Below, in pieces: positions 27,254-37,329 of a DNA stretch of 64,000 nt. Below the pieces are notes generated by a model. That model made no database searches. It saw only the letters and a program-made list of their open reading frames with translations, and was not told the DNA's origin. The stretch is from Rhizobium grahamii (GTDB lineage: Bacteria; Pseudomonadota; Alphaproteobacteria; Rhizobiales; Rhizobiaceae). Location of the stretch: positions 2,232,001 through 2,296,000 of the forward strand of contig NZ_CP043498.1 in NCBI RefSeq assembly GCF_009498215.1, in the 5' to 3' direction. Position numbers and translations under genes: made by a program. Every line of letters begins with the position of its first letter. Within the stretch, counting starts at the first letter, position 1.

Positions 27254-28777
27254 ATGACCATCAACGGAAGCCTGCTGATCGCGGGGTCGCAGAAGCGCGG
27301 CACGGCTGGCGAGTTCTCCGGCGTCGAGGCGATCAGCGGCAAATCGCTTCCGATCTCGTTCGGCGGGGCGTCGCCGGACGATGTCGAGGCGGCCGCTGCG
27401 CAGGCGTGGGAGGCTTTCGCTTCCTACCGTGAAACCGACCTCGAGACGCGGGCACGCTTCCTGGAAACGATCGCCGAGGAAATCGAGGCCATCGGCGATG
27501 AGCTGGTCGTCCGCGCCATGGCAGAGACCGGCCTTGCGCGCGGTCGGCTGGAAGGCGAGCGGGCGCGAACGACGGGCCAGCTTCGCCTGTTTGCCAAGGA
27601 AGTGCGCGCCGGGCGTTTCCAGGAGCTCCGTTTCGATGCCGGCGATCCGTCCCGCAAGCCTGTTCCGAAGCCGGATCTGCGGTTGAGAAACATCCCGGTC
27701 GGACCTGTCGCAGTGTTCGGCGCATCCAATTTTCCGCTCGCCTTCTCGGCGGCGGGCGGTGACACGGCCTCGTCGCTCGCCGCCGGTTGCCCCGTGGTCG
27801 TCAAGGCGCATTCGGCGCATCCTGGAACATCGGAACTCGTCGGCCGCGCCGTCCAGCGTGCTGTCGCCAGTGCCGGTCTCCATCCCGGAACCTTCTCGCT
27901 TCTTTTCGACACCGGCTTCGAGGTCGGGCAGTCGCTGGTCGCCGATCCGAGAATTCGCGCTGTCGGCTTCACCGGGTCGCGTCGCGGCGGCACGGCGCTG
28001 ATGGACATCGCCTCGCGCCGGAAGCAGCCCATTCCCGTCTATGCCGAGATGAGCAGCATCAACCCGGTCATCCTCTTTCCGGGCGCCTTGAAGAGCCGCG
28101 CCGCCGACATCGCCGCCTCGTTCGTGTCGTCACTCGTCCTCGGCGCCGGCCAGTTCTGCACGAACCCCGGCCTCATCCTTGCCGTCGGCAACGAGGATCT
28201 GGACGCCTTCATCGCCAAGGCGGCGGAATTGCTGCCCGGCGTCGGGCCGCAGGCAATGCTCACACCCTCGATCGCCAAGGCCTATAGCGAGGGCGTCGCA
28301 AGGCTGCAGCGCCATCCCGAGGTTCGGGCCGTCGCCGCCGGCAAATCCGGAAGCGAGTTCGAAGGCACGGCGGCATTGTTCGAGACGTCGGCCGACGCAT
28401 TCCTCGCGCACCATGAACTGCAGGACGAGGTGTTCGGCGCAGCCGGGCTGGTCGTTCGCTGCAGCGACCTCGCTCAACTCGAGCAGGTGCTGGACAGCCT
28501 GGAGGGTCAGCTCACCATCGCTCTTCACATCGCCGGCGAAGACGAGCCCGAAGCCCGGCGCCTCGTTCCGAAGCTCGAGATGCTTGCGGGACGCCTGCTT
28601 GTGAACGGATTTGGAACCGGCGTCGAGGTGTCGCCGGCCATGGTTCACGGCGGCCCCTACCCGGCGACCGCCGACGGCCGCTCGACCTCGGTCGGGACAC
28701 TGGCGATCTACAGGTTCCTGCGGCCGGTCTCCTACCAGGACTTCACGAGCGCGCTGCTGCCGGACGCTCTCCGCTAA
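27254..28777 (+). CDS. aldehyde dehydrogenase (NADP+), ketoglutarate-semialdehyde dehydrogenase type III-like
   Basis: The 507-aa enzyme is of the group that oxidises 2-oxoglutarate semialdehyde, often in hydroxyproline, arabinose or glucarate pathways. Visible features are the cofactor region [27 protein letters not shown], general base E265 in [10 protein letters not shown] and catalytic Cys C302 in [10 protein letters not shown]. The C-terminus has the group-typical [24 protein letters not shown] lies 8 nt before the ATG. It is monocistronic. It is only distantly like the aldehyde dehydrogenase at 9.7-11.1 kb, so the two are functional parallels, not recent duplicates. Confidence 0.85.
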   Translation: MTINGSLLIAGSQKRGTAGEFSGVEAISGKSLPISFGGASPDDVEAAAAQAWEAFASYRETDLETRARFLETIAEEIEAIGDELVVRAMAETGLARGRLEGERARTTGQLRLFAKEVRAGRFQELRFDAGDPSRKPVPKPDLRLRNIPVGPVAVFGASNFPLAFSAAGGDTASSLAAGCPVVVKAHSAHPGTSELVGRAVQRAVASAGLHPGTFSLLFDTGFEVGQSLVADPRIRAVGFTGSRRGGTALMDIASRRKQPIPVYAEMSSINPVILFPGALKSRAADIAASFVSSLVLGAGQFCTNPGLILAVGNEDLDAFIAKAAELLPGVGPQAMLTPSIAKAYSEGVARLQRHPEVRAVAAGKSGSEFEGTAALFETSADAFLAHHELQDEVFGAAGLVVRCSDLAQLEQVLDSLEGQLTIALHIAGEDEPEARRLVPKLEMLAGRLLVNGFGTGVEVSPAMVHGGPYPATADGRSTSVGTLAIYRFLRPVSYQDFTSALLPDALR

Positions 28778-28828
28778 GCGCAAAAGGCGTCGGTCGAGAC
28801 GATCGACGCCAAAGCCTTGCTGCATCCG

Positions 28829-28860
28829 AAAGCGCCGGCATTGTCGGCGCTTTCTTTTTT
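28829..28860 (+). terminator. terminator of the aldehyde dehydrogenase gene
   Basis: AAAGCGCCG and CGGCGCTTT form a 9-bp stem with a 7-nt loop followed by CTTTTTT. Confidence 0.9.
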
Positions 28861-28961
28861 GGCCGAAGATTCGTCTTTGATGGTCGCATCCTCGGCCAAC
28901 GCGTTAGGACAAGACGAAGGCGTATTCGCCGGCGCTTACCTCGGTGTAAGGCGGCCGCCCT

Positions 28962-29309
28962 TCATTTGTGCGCGGGTTTCTTAGGGCGTTCTTTCGCCGC
29001 TCCCCAGAAACTGAGCCGCGCATCCGGCGCTTCATTGTAGACAGCGATTTCCATATGCGCGCGAAGCTTGCTGCGAAAGCGCGAAGCGTTGCGGGCTCCC
29101 CATACGCCGATGAAGCATGCCCCGGACGCATAATTCTTGAAAACCGCCGCACCATCAAATGCGGAAGACAGGCCGCCTTCGCCAAACACGCCACCGGCGC
29201 CGTAGACCGCAACGACACGGTCCAGCTGTGCAACGCTGACCACCGTGCCCGCGGAAGGCGCGAAACCCGCACTTCTGAAAAGGTAGACTTGGCAAGGAAG
29301 CGTTGTCAT
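28962..29309 (-). CDS. hypothetical protein
   Basis: This open frame of 115 codons starts MTTLPCQVYLFRSAGF and is rich in small residues (VAVYGAGGVFGEGGLSSAF), with a basic C-terminus (GAAKERPKKPAHK). I recognise no family. Competing open frames exist on the same strand (28904-29272) and the opposite strand, and no clear Shine-Dalgarno is present, so the frame choice is tentative. Confidence 0.35.
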   Translation of the reverse strand: MTTLPCQVYLFRSAGFAPSAGTVVSVAQLDRVVAVYGAGGVFGEGGLSSAFDGAAVFKNYASGACFIGVWGARNASRFRSKLRAHMEIAVYNEAPDARLSFWGAAKERPKKPAHK

Positions 29310-29350
29310 CCGTTGACCATATAGGGATCACAACGCGCCGCAGGTCGCGC

Positions 29351-30436
29351 CTAGCGCGCCGTTCGGGCCTCGATGACCTCGAGTGCGCTCTGGTAGAGCG
29401 TTCTGGTCAACTCCGCCGTCCCCATTCTCGGTGCCAGGCGCGCGGCCTGCCCCGACCAGAGATTGGTGAAATCGTTCCGCGACGCCGCCTCGGCCTTTGC
29501 CCGGATCGGCGCAAGAGCCGCACCGGCTGTCGGAAACGCCGGCGCGTTCTCCGATAGGGGACCAAGTTCGCGCATCAGCCGATTGACGACGCCTCGCGCG
29601 GGGCGGCCGGTGAAGACGTTGGTGACGGTGGTGCTGTCATCGCCGGCGTCGGCAAGCGCCTGCGCATGCACTGCCGGTATCTTCGCTTCGGGGCAGAACA
29701 GATAGGCGGTGCCGACTTGCACCGCGGAGGCGCCAAGCATCAGCGCCGCCGCCACCCCTCGCCCATCCGCAATACCGCCGGCAGCAATGACGGGCACCCG
29801 CACGGCGTCGACCACCTGCGGCACCAGCGCCATCGTCCCGACCTGCGTCGTCATGTCGTGCGTCAGAAAGTTGCCGCGATGGCCGCCCGCTTCAAAGCCC
29901 ATCGCAATAACGGCATCGACCCCGTTGTCCTCCAGCCAGAGGGCCTCGGCGACGGTCGTGGCCGAGGATACGATCCTGGCGCCGGTCGCCTTCACGCGGT
30001 CTACCAGCGCGTTGTCGGGCAAGCCGAAATGGAAGCTGACGACCTCCGGCTTGAATTCCTCCACCACCTCGCAGAACGCCGCATCGAACGGCGCGCGCCC
30101 GGCGCCGGCAACAGGCGCGGCAGGATCGAGGTCAAACTCGACGTAATAGGGAGCCAGCGCCGCCCTCCAGCGCATCTGCGCCACCGGGTCTGCCGGTGGC
30201 GTCACATGCGCGAAGAAGTTCACGTTAACAGGCGCGTCGGTCGCCGCACGAATCTTGACCAATGCATCTTTCAACTGGCCGACGCCAAGCTGCGCGCTCG
30301 GAAGGGAGCCCAAGCCGCCGGCCCGCGCCGCCTCGACGACCATCTCGATTGTCGTCGATCCGGCCATCGGCGCCTGGATGATGGGAAGTTCGATGCCGAA
30401 AAGGTCAAGGATGCGGCGGTCGGTCCAACGCGTCAT
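29351..30436 (-). CDS. nitronate monooxygenase (2-nitropropane dioxygenase family)
   Basis: The 361-aa FMN-dependent TIM-barrel enzyme oxidises alkyl nitronates, including propionate 3-nitronate, to carbonyls and nitrite. The N-terminal LFGIELPIIQAPMAGSTT is the family FMN-site motif. VNFFAHVTPP, the central AMGFEAGGHRGNF (catalytic His and flavin contacts) and PVIAAGGIADGRGVAAALMLGASAVQVGTAYLFCPEA are typical. The ATG at 30436 is supported by GGAG 6 nt upstream; 22 further upstream codons are dismissed. Confidence 0.9.
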   Translation of the reverse strand: MTRWTDRRILDLFGIELPIIQAPMAGSTTIEMVVEAARAGGLGSLPSAQLGVGQLKDALVKIRAATDAPVNVNFFAHVTPPADPVAQMRWRAALAPYYVEFDLDPAAPVAGAGRAPFDAAFCEVVEEFKPEVVSFHFGLPDNALVDRVKATGARIVSSATTVAEALWLEDNGVDAVIAMGFEAGGHRGNFLTHDMTTQVGTMALVPQVVDAVRVPVIAAGGIADGRGVAAALMLGASAVQVGTAYLFCPEAKIPAVHAQALADAGDDSTTVTNVFTGRPARGVVNRLMRELGPLSENAPAFPTAGAALAPIRAKAEAASRNDFTNLWSGQAARLAPRMGTAELTRTLYQSALEVIEARTAR

Positions 30437-31028
30437 GTCGGTCTCCAGTCTATGCGAGCATTGCAATGTCATACCGTCCGATCCCGCATCGGTCCATTGC
30501 ACCTTGGTGTTCGTCGGCGGTAGATCGGCTCTTGTCTAAGAGACCTATTGCCGCGCCCCGTTTGCCGCGAAGGACGGCAGCGTCGCCAGTCTCGTAGAAG
30601 AGCGGGAGGGCCGCTAAGCCCACGAATGTTCCCATCCGCAGCCCGACAGATAAAACCTGCAAATAGCGTTAATACAAAATTAAAAACTGATGAATAGATA
30701 TTCCTACAGTTGCAAAGGCTCCTGCCGGCGCGTCGCCCGCAATGCTGCTCAGGCAGCGTGAGGGATCTTACCTGCCGGTCCCGTTTTGCGTCCGGATAGT
30801 CCAAGGATCACGGTCGCTCCGCGGCCACGGGCGCATGATGCCCCTTCGATCTAACGGCTCCAGCGAGCCATGTTCCGCATTGCATTCTAGCCACCGCCTG
30901 GATCGCGGCGCTTTCGCGCGCGCATGCGGGTGATCTGCCCATGAGCGCAAGCCGCGCTCAACCGGCCGTTTCAGCGCCGAGGGTGGAAGATGAGATATTG
31001 ATAAGTTAATGCCGGGGGGCCCGCGTCC
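30437..31028 (+). promoter_or_regulatory. long leader/promoter region of repeat-protein gene 1
   Basis: This 592-nt gap contains no supported gene. Its last 361 nt resemble the region upstream of the second repeat-protein gene in the same order and spacing. The shared pieces are an AT-rich 34-nt block at 30668-30701 (31 of 34 identical to 37431-37464), GGGCGCATGATGCCC at 30829-30843, GAGCCATGTTCC at 30865-30876, and a start-proximal block ending CGCGTCCATGACC. The AT-rich block is the best promoter candidate, which would give a long 5' leader. Confidence 0.5.
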
Positions 31029-34000
31029 ATGACCTCAATCGTTTCTTCGCTGCAGATCAAGTCGCTTGCGACATCCGCGATCGCTGCACTTTCCGCCTCC
31101 GAGGTCGCCGCCCTCAGCATCAGCCAGATCAAGGCACTGAGCTCGAGCCAGGTCGCGGCCCTGAGCGCCGAAGATGTCGCCGCATTGAGCTCGTCCCAGA
31201 TCGGCGCGATTTCGGCCTCGGCGGTCGTCGGTCTCGGGCTCGACCAGATGCAGGTGCTTTCCGCGAGCCAGATCGGCGGTCTCTCCGCCGCTCAGGTCAC
31301 CGCACTTTATGCCAGCCAGATCGAAGCCCTGTCGGCCTCGCAGGTCGAAGCGCTTTCCGCCACGCAGATCGGGGCGCTGTCGGCTGAAAAGCTCAACGCC
31401 ATGGCGCCGGACGAACTGGCAACCTTCTCCGCAGCAGAGATGGGGGCAATTGGCATAAAGGCGCTGGCAGGGCTCTCGGAAGAACTGCTCACCTCGCTCG
31501 GAACCGACAAGCTTGCCGCATTGAAGGGCACCCAGCTCGCGGCGATGACGACAAGCCAGATTGCCCTGCTCAGCGCATCGCAGATCGGCGCGATCGGCAC
31601 CTCGCAGATCACCTCGTTGAGCGCAAAGCAGATTGCCGCGATTACCACCGACGCGGTCACCGGCCTCACATCCGGCCAGATCGGCGTGCTCTCGAAGGTC
31701 CAGATTGCGGGACTGACGACCGCACAGCTCGGCGCGCTGGAGACGTCGCAGATCCAGGCGCTCACCTCGGCGCAGATCTCGGCACTGAGTGCCGACGACA
31801 TCAAAGCTCTGTCCCAGGAGGATATCGGCACATTTACGACCGCCGAGCTGGCCGCAATCTCCACCAAGGCCCTTACCGGCCTTCAGACCGAAATCTTCGC
31901 GGGCTTCGCCTCCTCGCAGATCGCCGCGCTCACGAAGGCGCAGGTTGCGGCCCTCAGCACCACGCAGCTCGCGGCCATGGGACCGGAGCAGCTGGGCGCC
32001 CTCTCGGCTTCGCAGATCGCGGGCCTGAGCGCCAAGCAGGTTGCAGCGCTGCCAACCGAGGCGCTTGCAGGCCTGACCACCAGCCAGGTCGCATCGCTCT
32101 CCAAACTCCAAGTCGCAGCACTGACCTCGGAGCAGATCTCGACGCTGGAATCCAGTCAGCTCGAAGCCCTGACCAGCAGCCAGGTCGCTGCTCTTTCAGC
32201 AAGCCAGGTCAAGGCTCTGTCCGCCGAGGATCTGGCCGCATTCCGCCCGGATGAGATCGCGGCTATCGCGGCAAAGTCCCTTTCCGGACTGACCAGCGAA
32301 ACATTCGCCTCGCTTGCCTCCTCGCAGATCGCCGCCTTGACGAAGACCCAGCTCGCGGCCCTCGCCACAGGTCAGGTTGGCGCCCTTGACGGCGAGCAGC
32401 TGGGCGCCCTCGCGGCCTCGCAGATATCAAGCCTCAGTGCCAGACAGATCACGGCCCTGACCACGGATGCGCTCGCCGGCCTGACCACCAGCCAGGTCGC
32501 GTCGCTGTCGAAAGCCCAGGTCGCAGCTCTGACGACCGATCAGATCGTCGCGCTGGGATCGTCGCAGCTGGAAGCCCTGACGAGCAGCCAGGTGGCAGCG
32601 CTGTCGGCGAACCAGATCAAGGCGCTGAGCGCAGAAGACCTTGCAACGTTCCGCCCGGATGAGATCGCGGCGATCGCGGCAAGATCCGTGACCGGACTAT
32701 CCAGCGAGACACTCGCTTCGCTTGCCTCCTTGCAGATCGCCGCGCTGACGAAGACGCAGATTGCCGTCTTCAGCACGAGCCAGATGGCCGGGATCGTCGG
32801 GGAACAGCTGGGCGCGCTGTCGAGCTCGCAGATCGCAGGCCTCAGCGCCAGGCAGATCGCGGCACTGACCACCGACGCACTCTCTTCCCTGACGACCAGC
32901 CAGATTGCCTCGCTCTCCAAGGTCCAGGTCGCGGCCCTCTCGACCGACCAGGTCGCCGCGCTCGAATCGAGCCAGCTCGAAGCCCTGACCAGCAGCCAGG
33001 TCGCGGCCTTCTCGGCCGAGCAAATCAAGGCGCTGAGCGCCGAAGACCTGGCAGCGTTCCAACCTGATGAAATCGCTGCGATTGCCGTAAAATCGCTATC
33101 GGGTCTTTCGTCCGACACGATCGCCTCGCTTGCCTCGTCGCAGATTGCGGCAATGACGAAGACGCAGATCGCATCCCTCGGCACCAGCCAGATAACAGCC
33201 CTGGACTCCTCAAAGCTCGGCGCCCTGACAAGCTCGCAGATCACGGGATTGAGCGCCAAGCAGATCACGGCGCTGTCGACCGATGCCCTTGTCGGCCTCA
33301 AGACAAGCCAGATCACGGCGCTGTCGGCGGTTCAGGTCGCAGCACTCAGCACGGCTCAGCTCGGCGCGCTGGAATCGTCGCAGATCGAAGCGCTGACCTC
33401 GCCGCAGATTGCCGCTCTGACGGCCGATGACATCAAGGCTCTCTCCGCTGACGACATCGCGACCTTCACGACGGATGAGCTTGCCGCAATTTCGGTCAAG
33501 GCACTCTCTGGTCTCGGTACCGATACCCTTGCAACGCTCGTCTCGTCACAGATCGTGGCCCTGACGAAGACGCAGGTTGCGGCGCTGAGCACCGATCAAG
33601 TCAATGCATTGAATTCCGAACAGCTCGGGGCACTGCAGATCGCCGGCCTGAGCGCCAAGCAGGTTGCGTCTCTGACGACGGATGCGCTTGTCGGTCTGAC
33701 CACCAGCCAGGTTGCCTCGCTCTCCAAGGTCCAGGTCGCGGCTCTGACCTCCGACCAGATCACCTCGCTGGAATCCACCCAGCTCGAAGCCCTGACCAGC
33801 AGCCAGGTCGCATCGCTCTCGGCAGCCCAGGTCAAGGCGCTCTCGACCGACGACCTCGCTGCCTTCGCAACCGACGAGATCGCCGCCATCAACGTCAAGT
33901 CCCTCTCGGGCCTCGACACCGCAACGGTCACCTCGCTCGCCTCCTCGCAGATCGCAGCCCTCTCCAAGGCTCAGATCGCGGCGCTCTCAACCGGCCAGGT

Positions 34001-36077
34001 CGCCGCCATGGGCTCCGACCAGGTCGCCGCCCTCAACAGCTCGCAGATCGCTGGCCTCAGCGCCAAGCAGGTTGCTGCCCTGACGACGGATGCGCTTGTC
34101 GGCCTGACCACCAGCCAGGTTGCCTCGCTCTCCAAGGTCCAGGTCGCGGCTCTGACCTCCGACCAGATCACCTCGCTGGAATCCACCCAGCTCGAAGCCC
34201 TGACCAGCAGCCAGGTCGCATCGCTCTCGGCAGCCCAGGTCAAGGCGCTCTCGACCGACGACCTCGCTGCCTTCGCAACCGACGAGATCGCCGCCATCAA
34301 CGTCAAGTCCCTCTCGGGCCTCGACACCGCAACGGTCACCTCGCTCGCCTCCTCGCAGATCGCAGCCCTCTCCAAGGCTCAGATCGCGGCGCTCTCCACC
34401 GGCCAAGTCGCGGCCATGGGCTCCGATCAGGTTGGTGCGCTTTCCTCCGCGCAGATCGCCGGTCTTAGCGCCAAGCAGGTTGCCGCCTTCACCACCGACG
34501 CCATCGTCGGCCTGACCACCGAAGGTGTCGCCGCCATCTCCAACGCCCAGATCACCGGCCTCACCTCCGGCCAGCTCTCGGCCCTCGACACCTCGCAGGT
34601 ATCGGCCCTGACCAGCAGCCAGGTCAGCGCCCTCAGCGCTACCCAGCTCGGATCGCTCTCGACCGACGATATCGCCACCTTCACCACGGACGAAGTGGCC
34701 GCCATCGCCGTCAAGTCGCTCTCCGGATTGACCACCGATCAGGTCTCGTCGCTGACAAGCGACAAGGTCGCGGCCCTCAAGACCGCACAGATCGCTGCTC
34801 TCTCCACCGATCAGGTCCACCTCCTCGGCTCCTCGCAGATCACTGGTCTTGCCTCGTCGCAGATCAGCGCCCTGACCGCCAAGCAGGTTGCCGCCCTGAC
34901 CACCGATACCGTCGCCGGCCTCAGCACCAACCAGATCACCGGCCTCACCAAGGTCCAGATCGCGGCTCTCACCACCGATCAGGTCGCAGCCTTCGACTCC
35001 GCGCAGGTCGACGCCCTGTCGAGCGCTCAGATCGCGGCCCTGACCTCCGGTGACCTGGCGGCCATGTCCTCCGACGAGATCGCAACCTTCTCCACCGACG
35101 AGATCGCCGCCATCAGCACCGGCGCCCTTGGTGGCCTGCAGACCGACACGCTCTCGACGATGGCCTCCTCGCAGATCGCCGCCCTCACCAAGGCGCAGCT
35201 CGCAGCCCTCGGCACCGGTCAGGTCGCCGTCCTCGGCTCCGAGCAGCTGGCAGCGATCAACAGCTCGCAGATCACCGCCCTGACGGCAAAGCAGGTCGCG
35301 GCTCTGACAACCGATGCGGTTGTCGGCCTCACCTCCGCTCAGATCGGCGCGCTGACCGCAACCCAGGTCGCAACCCTGAACTCGGCACAGCTGCAGGCGC
35401 TCGACTCCACCCAGATCGAAGCCCTCGGCAGTGCCCAGGTCGCCGCTCTCAGCTCCGGCCAGCTGCAGGCGCTGAACTCCGACGATATCGCCTCCTTCTC
35501 GACCGACGATATCGCCGCCATCAGCACCAAGGCACTTGCCGGTCTCGGAACCGACATCCTGTCGGGAATGGCCTCCTCGCAGGTCGCTGCTCTCACCAAG
35601 ACGCAGATTGCATCCCTCTCCACAGGTCAGGTTGCAGCCCTCGTCTCCGCACAGATCAGCGCCATCGACACCGCTCACCTCTCAGCCCTCACCGCAGCTC
35701 AGGTCGGTGCCCTCACAACCGATGCTCTCGTAGGTCTCGCTTCCAGCCAGATCAGCGCTTTGACGGCAAAGCAGGTCGCAGCGCTGAGCTCCGAACAGGT
35801 CGACGCGCTGAACTCGGACCAGGTGGCAGCGTTGACGAGCCTGCAGATCGCCGCCCTCAGCGCCGATCAGATCGGAGCGATGTCGGTCGAGGAAATCGGT
35901 ACATTCCAGACCGACGAGATCGCCGCGATTAGCACCAAGGCATTATCGGGTCTGACGACCGAAGATATTGCCGGCCTGACGACCGAGCAGCTGGAAGCCT
36001 TCACCGGCCAGCAGATCGGGGCGCTGAGCGGTGATCAGGTGGCGGCTCTTGTCGCGGCGCGCTATCAGGACAGCTAA
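31029..36077 (+). CDS. giant octapeptide-repeat protein 1
   Basis: The 1682-aa protein is built almost entirely from about 210 copies of an 8-residue unit, consensus [AGS]-L-[ST]-x-x-Q-[IVL]-x, for example ALTSSQVA or GLSAKQVA. Units are grouped into 17-octad super-repeats of 136 aa marked by the landmark AEDLAAFRPDEIAAI. The first three-quarters diverge gently and the last part is highly homogenised. I see no Cys or Trp, very few Pro, and no signal peptide, RTX nonapeptides or enzyme motif. The register breaks once at about 33633 (GALQIAGL), a 9-nt in-frame loss. The S/T-x-x-Q/E/D pattern looks like helix N-capping boxes, suggesting a solenoid of short helices, although a beta-solenoid is possible. 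The C-terminus AALVAARYQDS is shared with the paralogue. The function is unknown. A structural, surface or secreted role is inferred. Confidence 0.85.
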   Translation: MTSIVSSLQIKSLATSAIAALSASEVAALSISQIKALSSSQVAALSAEDVAALSSSQIGAISASAVVGLGLDQMQVLSASQIGGLSAAQVTALYASQIEALSASQVEALSATQIGALSAEKLNAMAPDELATFSAAEMGAIGIKALAGLSEELLTSLGTDKLAALKGTQLAAMTTSQIALLSASQIGAIGTSQITSLSAKQIAAITTDAVTGLTSGQIGVLSKVQIAGLTTAQLGALETSQIQALTSAQISALSADDIKALSQEDIGTFTTAELAAISTKALTGLQTEIFAGFASSQIAALTKAQVAALSTTQLAAMGPEQLGALSASQIAGLSAKQVAALPTEALAGLTTSQVASLSKLQVAALTSEQISTLESSQLEALTSSQVAALSASQVKALSAEDLAAFRPDEIAAIAAKSLSGLTSETFASLASSQIAALTKTQLAALATGQVGALDGEQLGALAASQISSLSARQITALTTDALAGLTTSQVASLSKAQVAALTTDQIVALGSSQLEALTSSQVAALSANQIKALSAEDLATFRPDEIAAIAARSVTGLSSETLASLASLQIAALTKTQIAVFSTSQMAGIVGEQLGALSSSQIAGLSARQIAALTTDALSSLTTSQIASLSKVQVAALSTDQVAALESSQLEALTSSQVAAFSAEQIKALSAEDLAAFQPDEIAAIAVKSLSGLSSDTIASLASSQIAAMTKTQIASLGTSQITALDSSKLGALTSSQITGLSAKQITALSTDALVGLKTSQITALSAVQVAALSTAQLGALESSQIEALTSPQIAALTADDIKALSADDIATFTTDELAAISVKALSGLGTDTLATLVSSQIVALTKTQVAALSTDQVNALNSEQLGALQIAGLSAKQVASLTTDALVGLTTSQVASLSKVQVAALTSDQITSLESTQLEALTSSQVASLSAAQVKALSTDDLAAFATDEIAAINVKSLSGLDTATVTSLASSQIAALSKAQIAALSTGQVAAMGSDQVAALNSSQIAGLSAKQVAALTTDALVGLTTSQVASLSKVQVAALTSDQITSLESTQLEALTSSQVASLSAAQVKALSTDDLAAFATDEIAAINVKSLSGLDTATVTSLASSQIAALSKAQIAALSTGQVAAMGSDQVGALSSAQIAGLSAKQVAAFTTDAIVGLTTEGVAAISNAQITGLTSGQLSALDTSQVSALTSSQVSALSATQLGSLSTDDIATFTTDEVAAIAVKSLSGLTTDQVSSLTSDKVAALKTAQIAALSTDQVHLLGSSQITGLASSQISALTAKQVAALTTDTVAGLSTNQITGLTKVQIAALTTDQVAAFDSAQVDALSSAQIAALTSGDLAAMSSDEIATFSTDEIAAISTGALGGLQTDTLSTMASSQIAALTKAQLAALGTGQVAVLGSEQLAAINSSQITALTAKQVAALTTDAVVGLTSAQIGALTATQVATLNSAQLQALDSTQIEALGSAQVAALSSGQLQALNSDDIASFSTDDIAAISTKALAGLGTDILSGMASSQVAALTKTQIASLSTGQVAALVSAQISAIDTAHLSALTAAQVGALTTDALVGLASSQISALTAKQVAALSSEQVDALNSDQVAALTSLQIAALSADQIGAMSVEEIGTFQTDEIAAISTKALSGLTTEDIAGLTTEQLEAFTGQQIGALSGDQVAALVAARYQDS
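33654..34061 (+). repeat. 408-bp super-repeat unit (gene 1, representative copy)
   Basis: One 17-octad unit starts at the GCCAAGCAG landmark. The next copy begins exactly 408 nt later (34062-34469) and is nearly identical at the DNA level for most of its length. Confidence 0.85.
33654..35758 (+). repeat. 2.1-kb nearly identical block, copy A (partner 38835-40939)
   Basis: At a constant offset of 5181 nt the two repeat-protein genes are almost base-for-base identical over this stretch, with only scattered substitutions near its start, and then diverge abruptly after ATCAGCGC. This is recent gene conversion or duplication between the paralogues. Confidence 0.85.
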
Positions 36078-36086
36078 ACGGAGCTC

Positions 36087-36109
36087 GCGGCACGCGATCT
36101 GCGTGCCGC
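36087..36109 (+). terminator. hairpin after repeat-protein gene 1
   Basis: GCGGCACGC and GCGTGCCGC form a perfect 9-bp stem with a 5-nt loop 9 nt after the stop codon. There is no T-run, so terminator function is uncertain. Confidence 0.5.
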
Positions 36110-36135
36110 CACCCGGCCAAATTGATCGGTTCGAT

Positions 36136-36351
36136 CTAGTCCCGGAACCACGACTTGCCGATTTCCGCACGCGCCTCGCTGCGCGTGACCCCGATGTCGT
36201 CAAGCTGGTCGCCGGTCAGCTCGGCGAGTGAACGGCGGCCCTGCCGCTTCTCAGCCAGTTGCCTGAAATAGCGGACGACCCGCCCCCAAAGCCCGGCGGC
36301 CGTCCCTGCTTCTACGCCCGTTCTCGTTTGTTCTCCGACGTTATCAGCCAT
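36136..36351 (-). CDS. DUF1127 small protein
   Basis: The protein of about 71 aa ends in the DUF1127 signature RRSLAELTGDQLDDIGVTRSEARAEI, an Arg-rich helical motif that in alphaproteobacteria is found in small RNA- or phosphate-associated regulators. The start at 36351 (MADNVGEQ) has GGAG 6 nt upstream; 20 further codons are open but unsupported. It is divergent from a LysR gene, a frequent pairing that suggests regulation by it. The pair separates the two giant repeat genes. Confidence 0.8.
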   Translation of the reverse strand: MADNVGEQTRTGVEAGTAAGLWGRVVRYFRQLAEKRQGRRSLAELTGDQLDDIGVTRSEARAEIGKSWFRD

Positions 36352-36453
36352 GGCACTCTCCAAACTGCAATCAAGATGATCGTTCGAGATAACGCTGGTT
36401 CCGCTCGCCAATGAAGATTATGGTTTTAATGCAAATCATAAGGATTTCTTTTA

Positions 36454-37329
36454 TTGCTAAATCTGGACCAGCTTGCGACCTTCGTCAGCGTCATCGAACA
36501 CGGCAGCTTCACCGCAGCCGCCGAGAAGATCGGCCTGACGCAACCAGCCGTCAGTCTGCAGGTAAAGCAGTTGGAGCAGCAGCTCGGCGTCCGACTGATC
36601 GAACGCGTCGGCAGGCGGGCGCAGCCGTCGCCTGCCGGTGCCGAACTGATCGCCCACGCGCGGCGTATTCTCGCCGAATGCGAAGCAGCGAGCGAAGCGA
36701 TGGCGCCTTATCGGGAAGGTTCAATCGGACGCGTCAGGATCGGTAGCGGCGGAACTGCCTCCGTCCACCTGCTGCCGCGCGCCATATCGGCCGTCAGGAA
36801 GAGCATGCCGGGCCTCGAGGTGATCGTCCGGATCGGCAATACCGACGAGATCCTGCGGGCACTCGAAGCAAACGCGCTCGATCTCGCGGTCGTCACACTC
36901 CCCGCGTCCGGCCGGTCGCTTGAGGTCGAGCCTTTCTATGAAGACGAGATGCTGGCCGTAGCGCCGGCCGGGAGCGCCATGCCGGCGGGCGGACCCGATG
37001 CCGCCTTCCTGCGCGACAAGGTCCTGATGCTCTATGATGGCGGCAACACCCGGGCTGCGACGGACAACTGGTTCGAGGCATCAGGCGTCGGCTGCGAGCC
37101 GATGATGGAATTCGGCAGCGTCGAAGCGATCAAGGAGCTTGTCGCCGCCGGGCTCGGCTGGTCGCTGCTCCCAGGGCTGGCGCTGAAGCGCGATACCGCC
37201 GGCGCGCTGGTGACGTCGTCGGTCCGCCCTCCTCTCATCCGAAAGCTCGGCATGGTGATGCGGCGCGACAAGCATCTGACGCGCGGGCTCCGCGAAGTGA
37301 TCAAGTGTCTTCGCAATGTCGAGAGCTGA
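36454..37329 (+). CDS. LysR-family transcriptional regulator
   Basis: The 291-aa protein has the N-terminal helix-turn-helix (LDQLATFVSVIEHGSFTAAAEKIGLTQPAVSLQVKQLE, about 4-60) and an effector domain. TTG is the start, with AAGGA 9 nt upstream. The first part of the effector domain has GRVRIGSGGTASVHLLP. The ligand is unknown. The divergent DUF1127 gene is the natural target by LysR convention. Whether it also affects the flanking repeat genes is not shown. Confidence 0.85.
   Translation: MLNLDQLATFVSVIEHGSFTAAAEKIGLTQPAVSLQVKQLEQQLGVRLIERVGRRAQPSPAGAELIAHARRILAECEAASEAMAPYREGSIGRVRIGSGGTASVHLLPRAISAVRKSMPGLEVIVRIGNTDEILRALEANALDLAVVTLPASGRSLEVEPFYEDEMLAVAPAGSAMPAGGPDAAFLRDKVLMLYDGGNTRAATDNWFEASGVGCEPMMEFGSVEAIKELVAAGLGWSLLPGLALKRDTAGALVTSSVRPPLIRKLGMVMRRDKHLTRGLREVIKCLRNVES

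Noticed and set aside
36136..36351. Octad-like string LTGDQLDDIGVTRSEA in the DUF1127 protein, as if related to the repeat proteins
   Set aside because: This is the normal DUF1127 motif. Resemblance is limited to a helix-capping pattern and is most likely chance.
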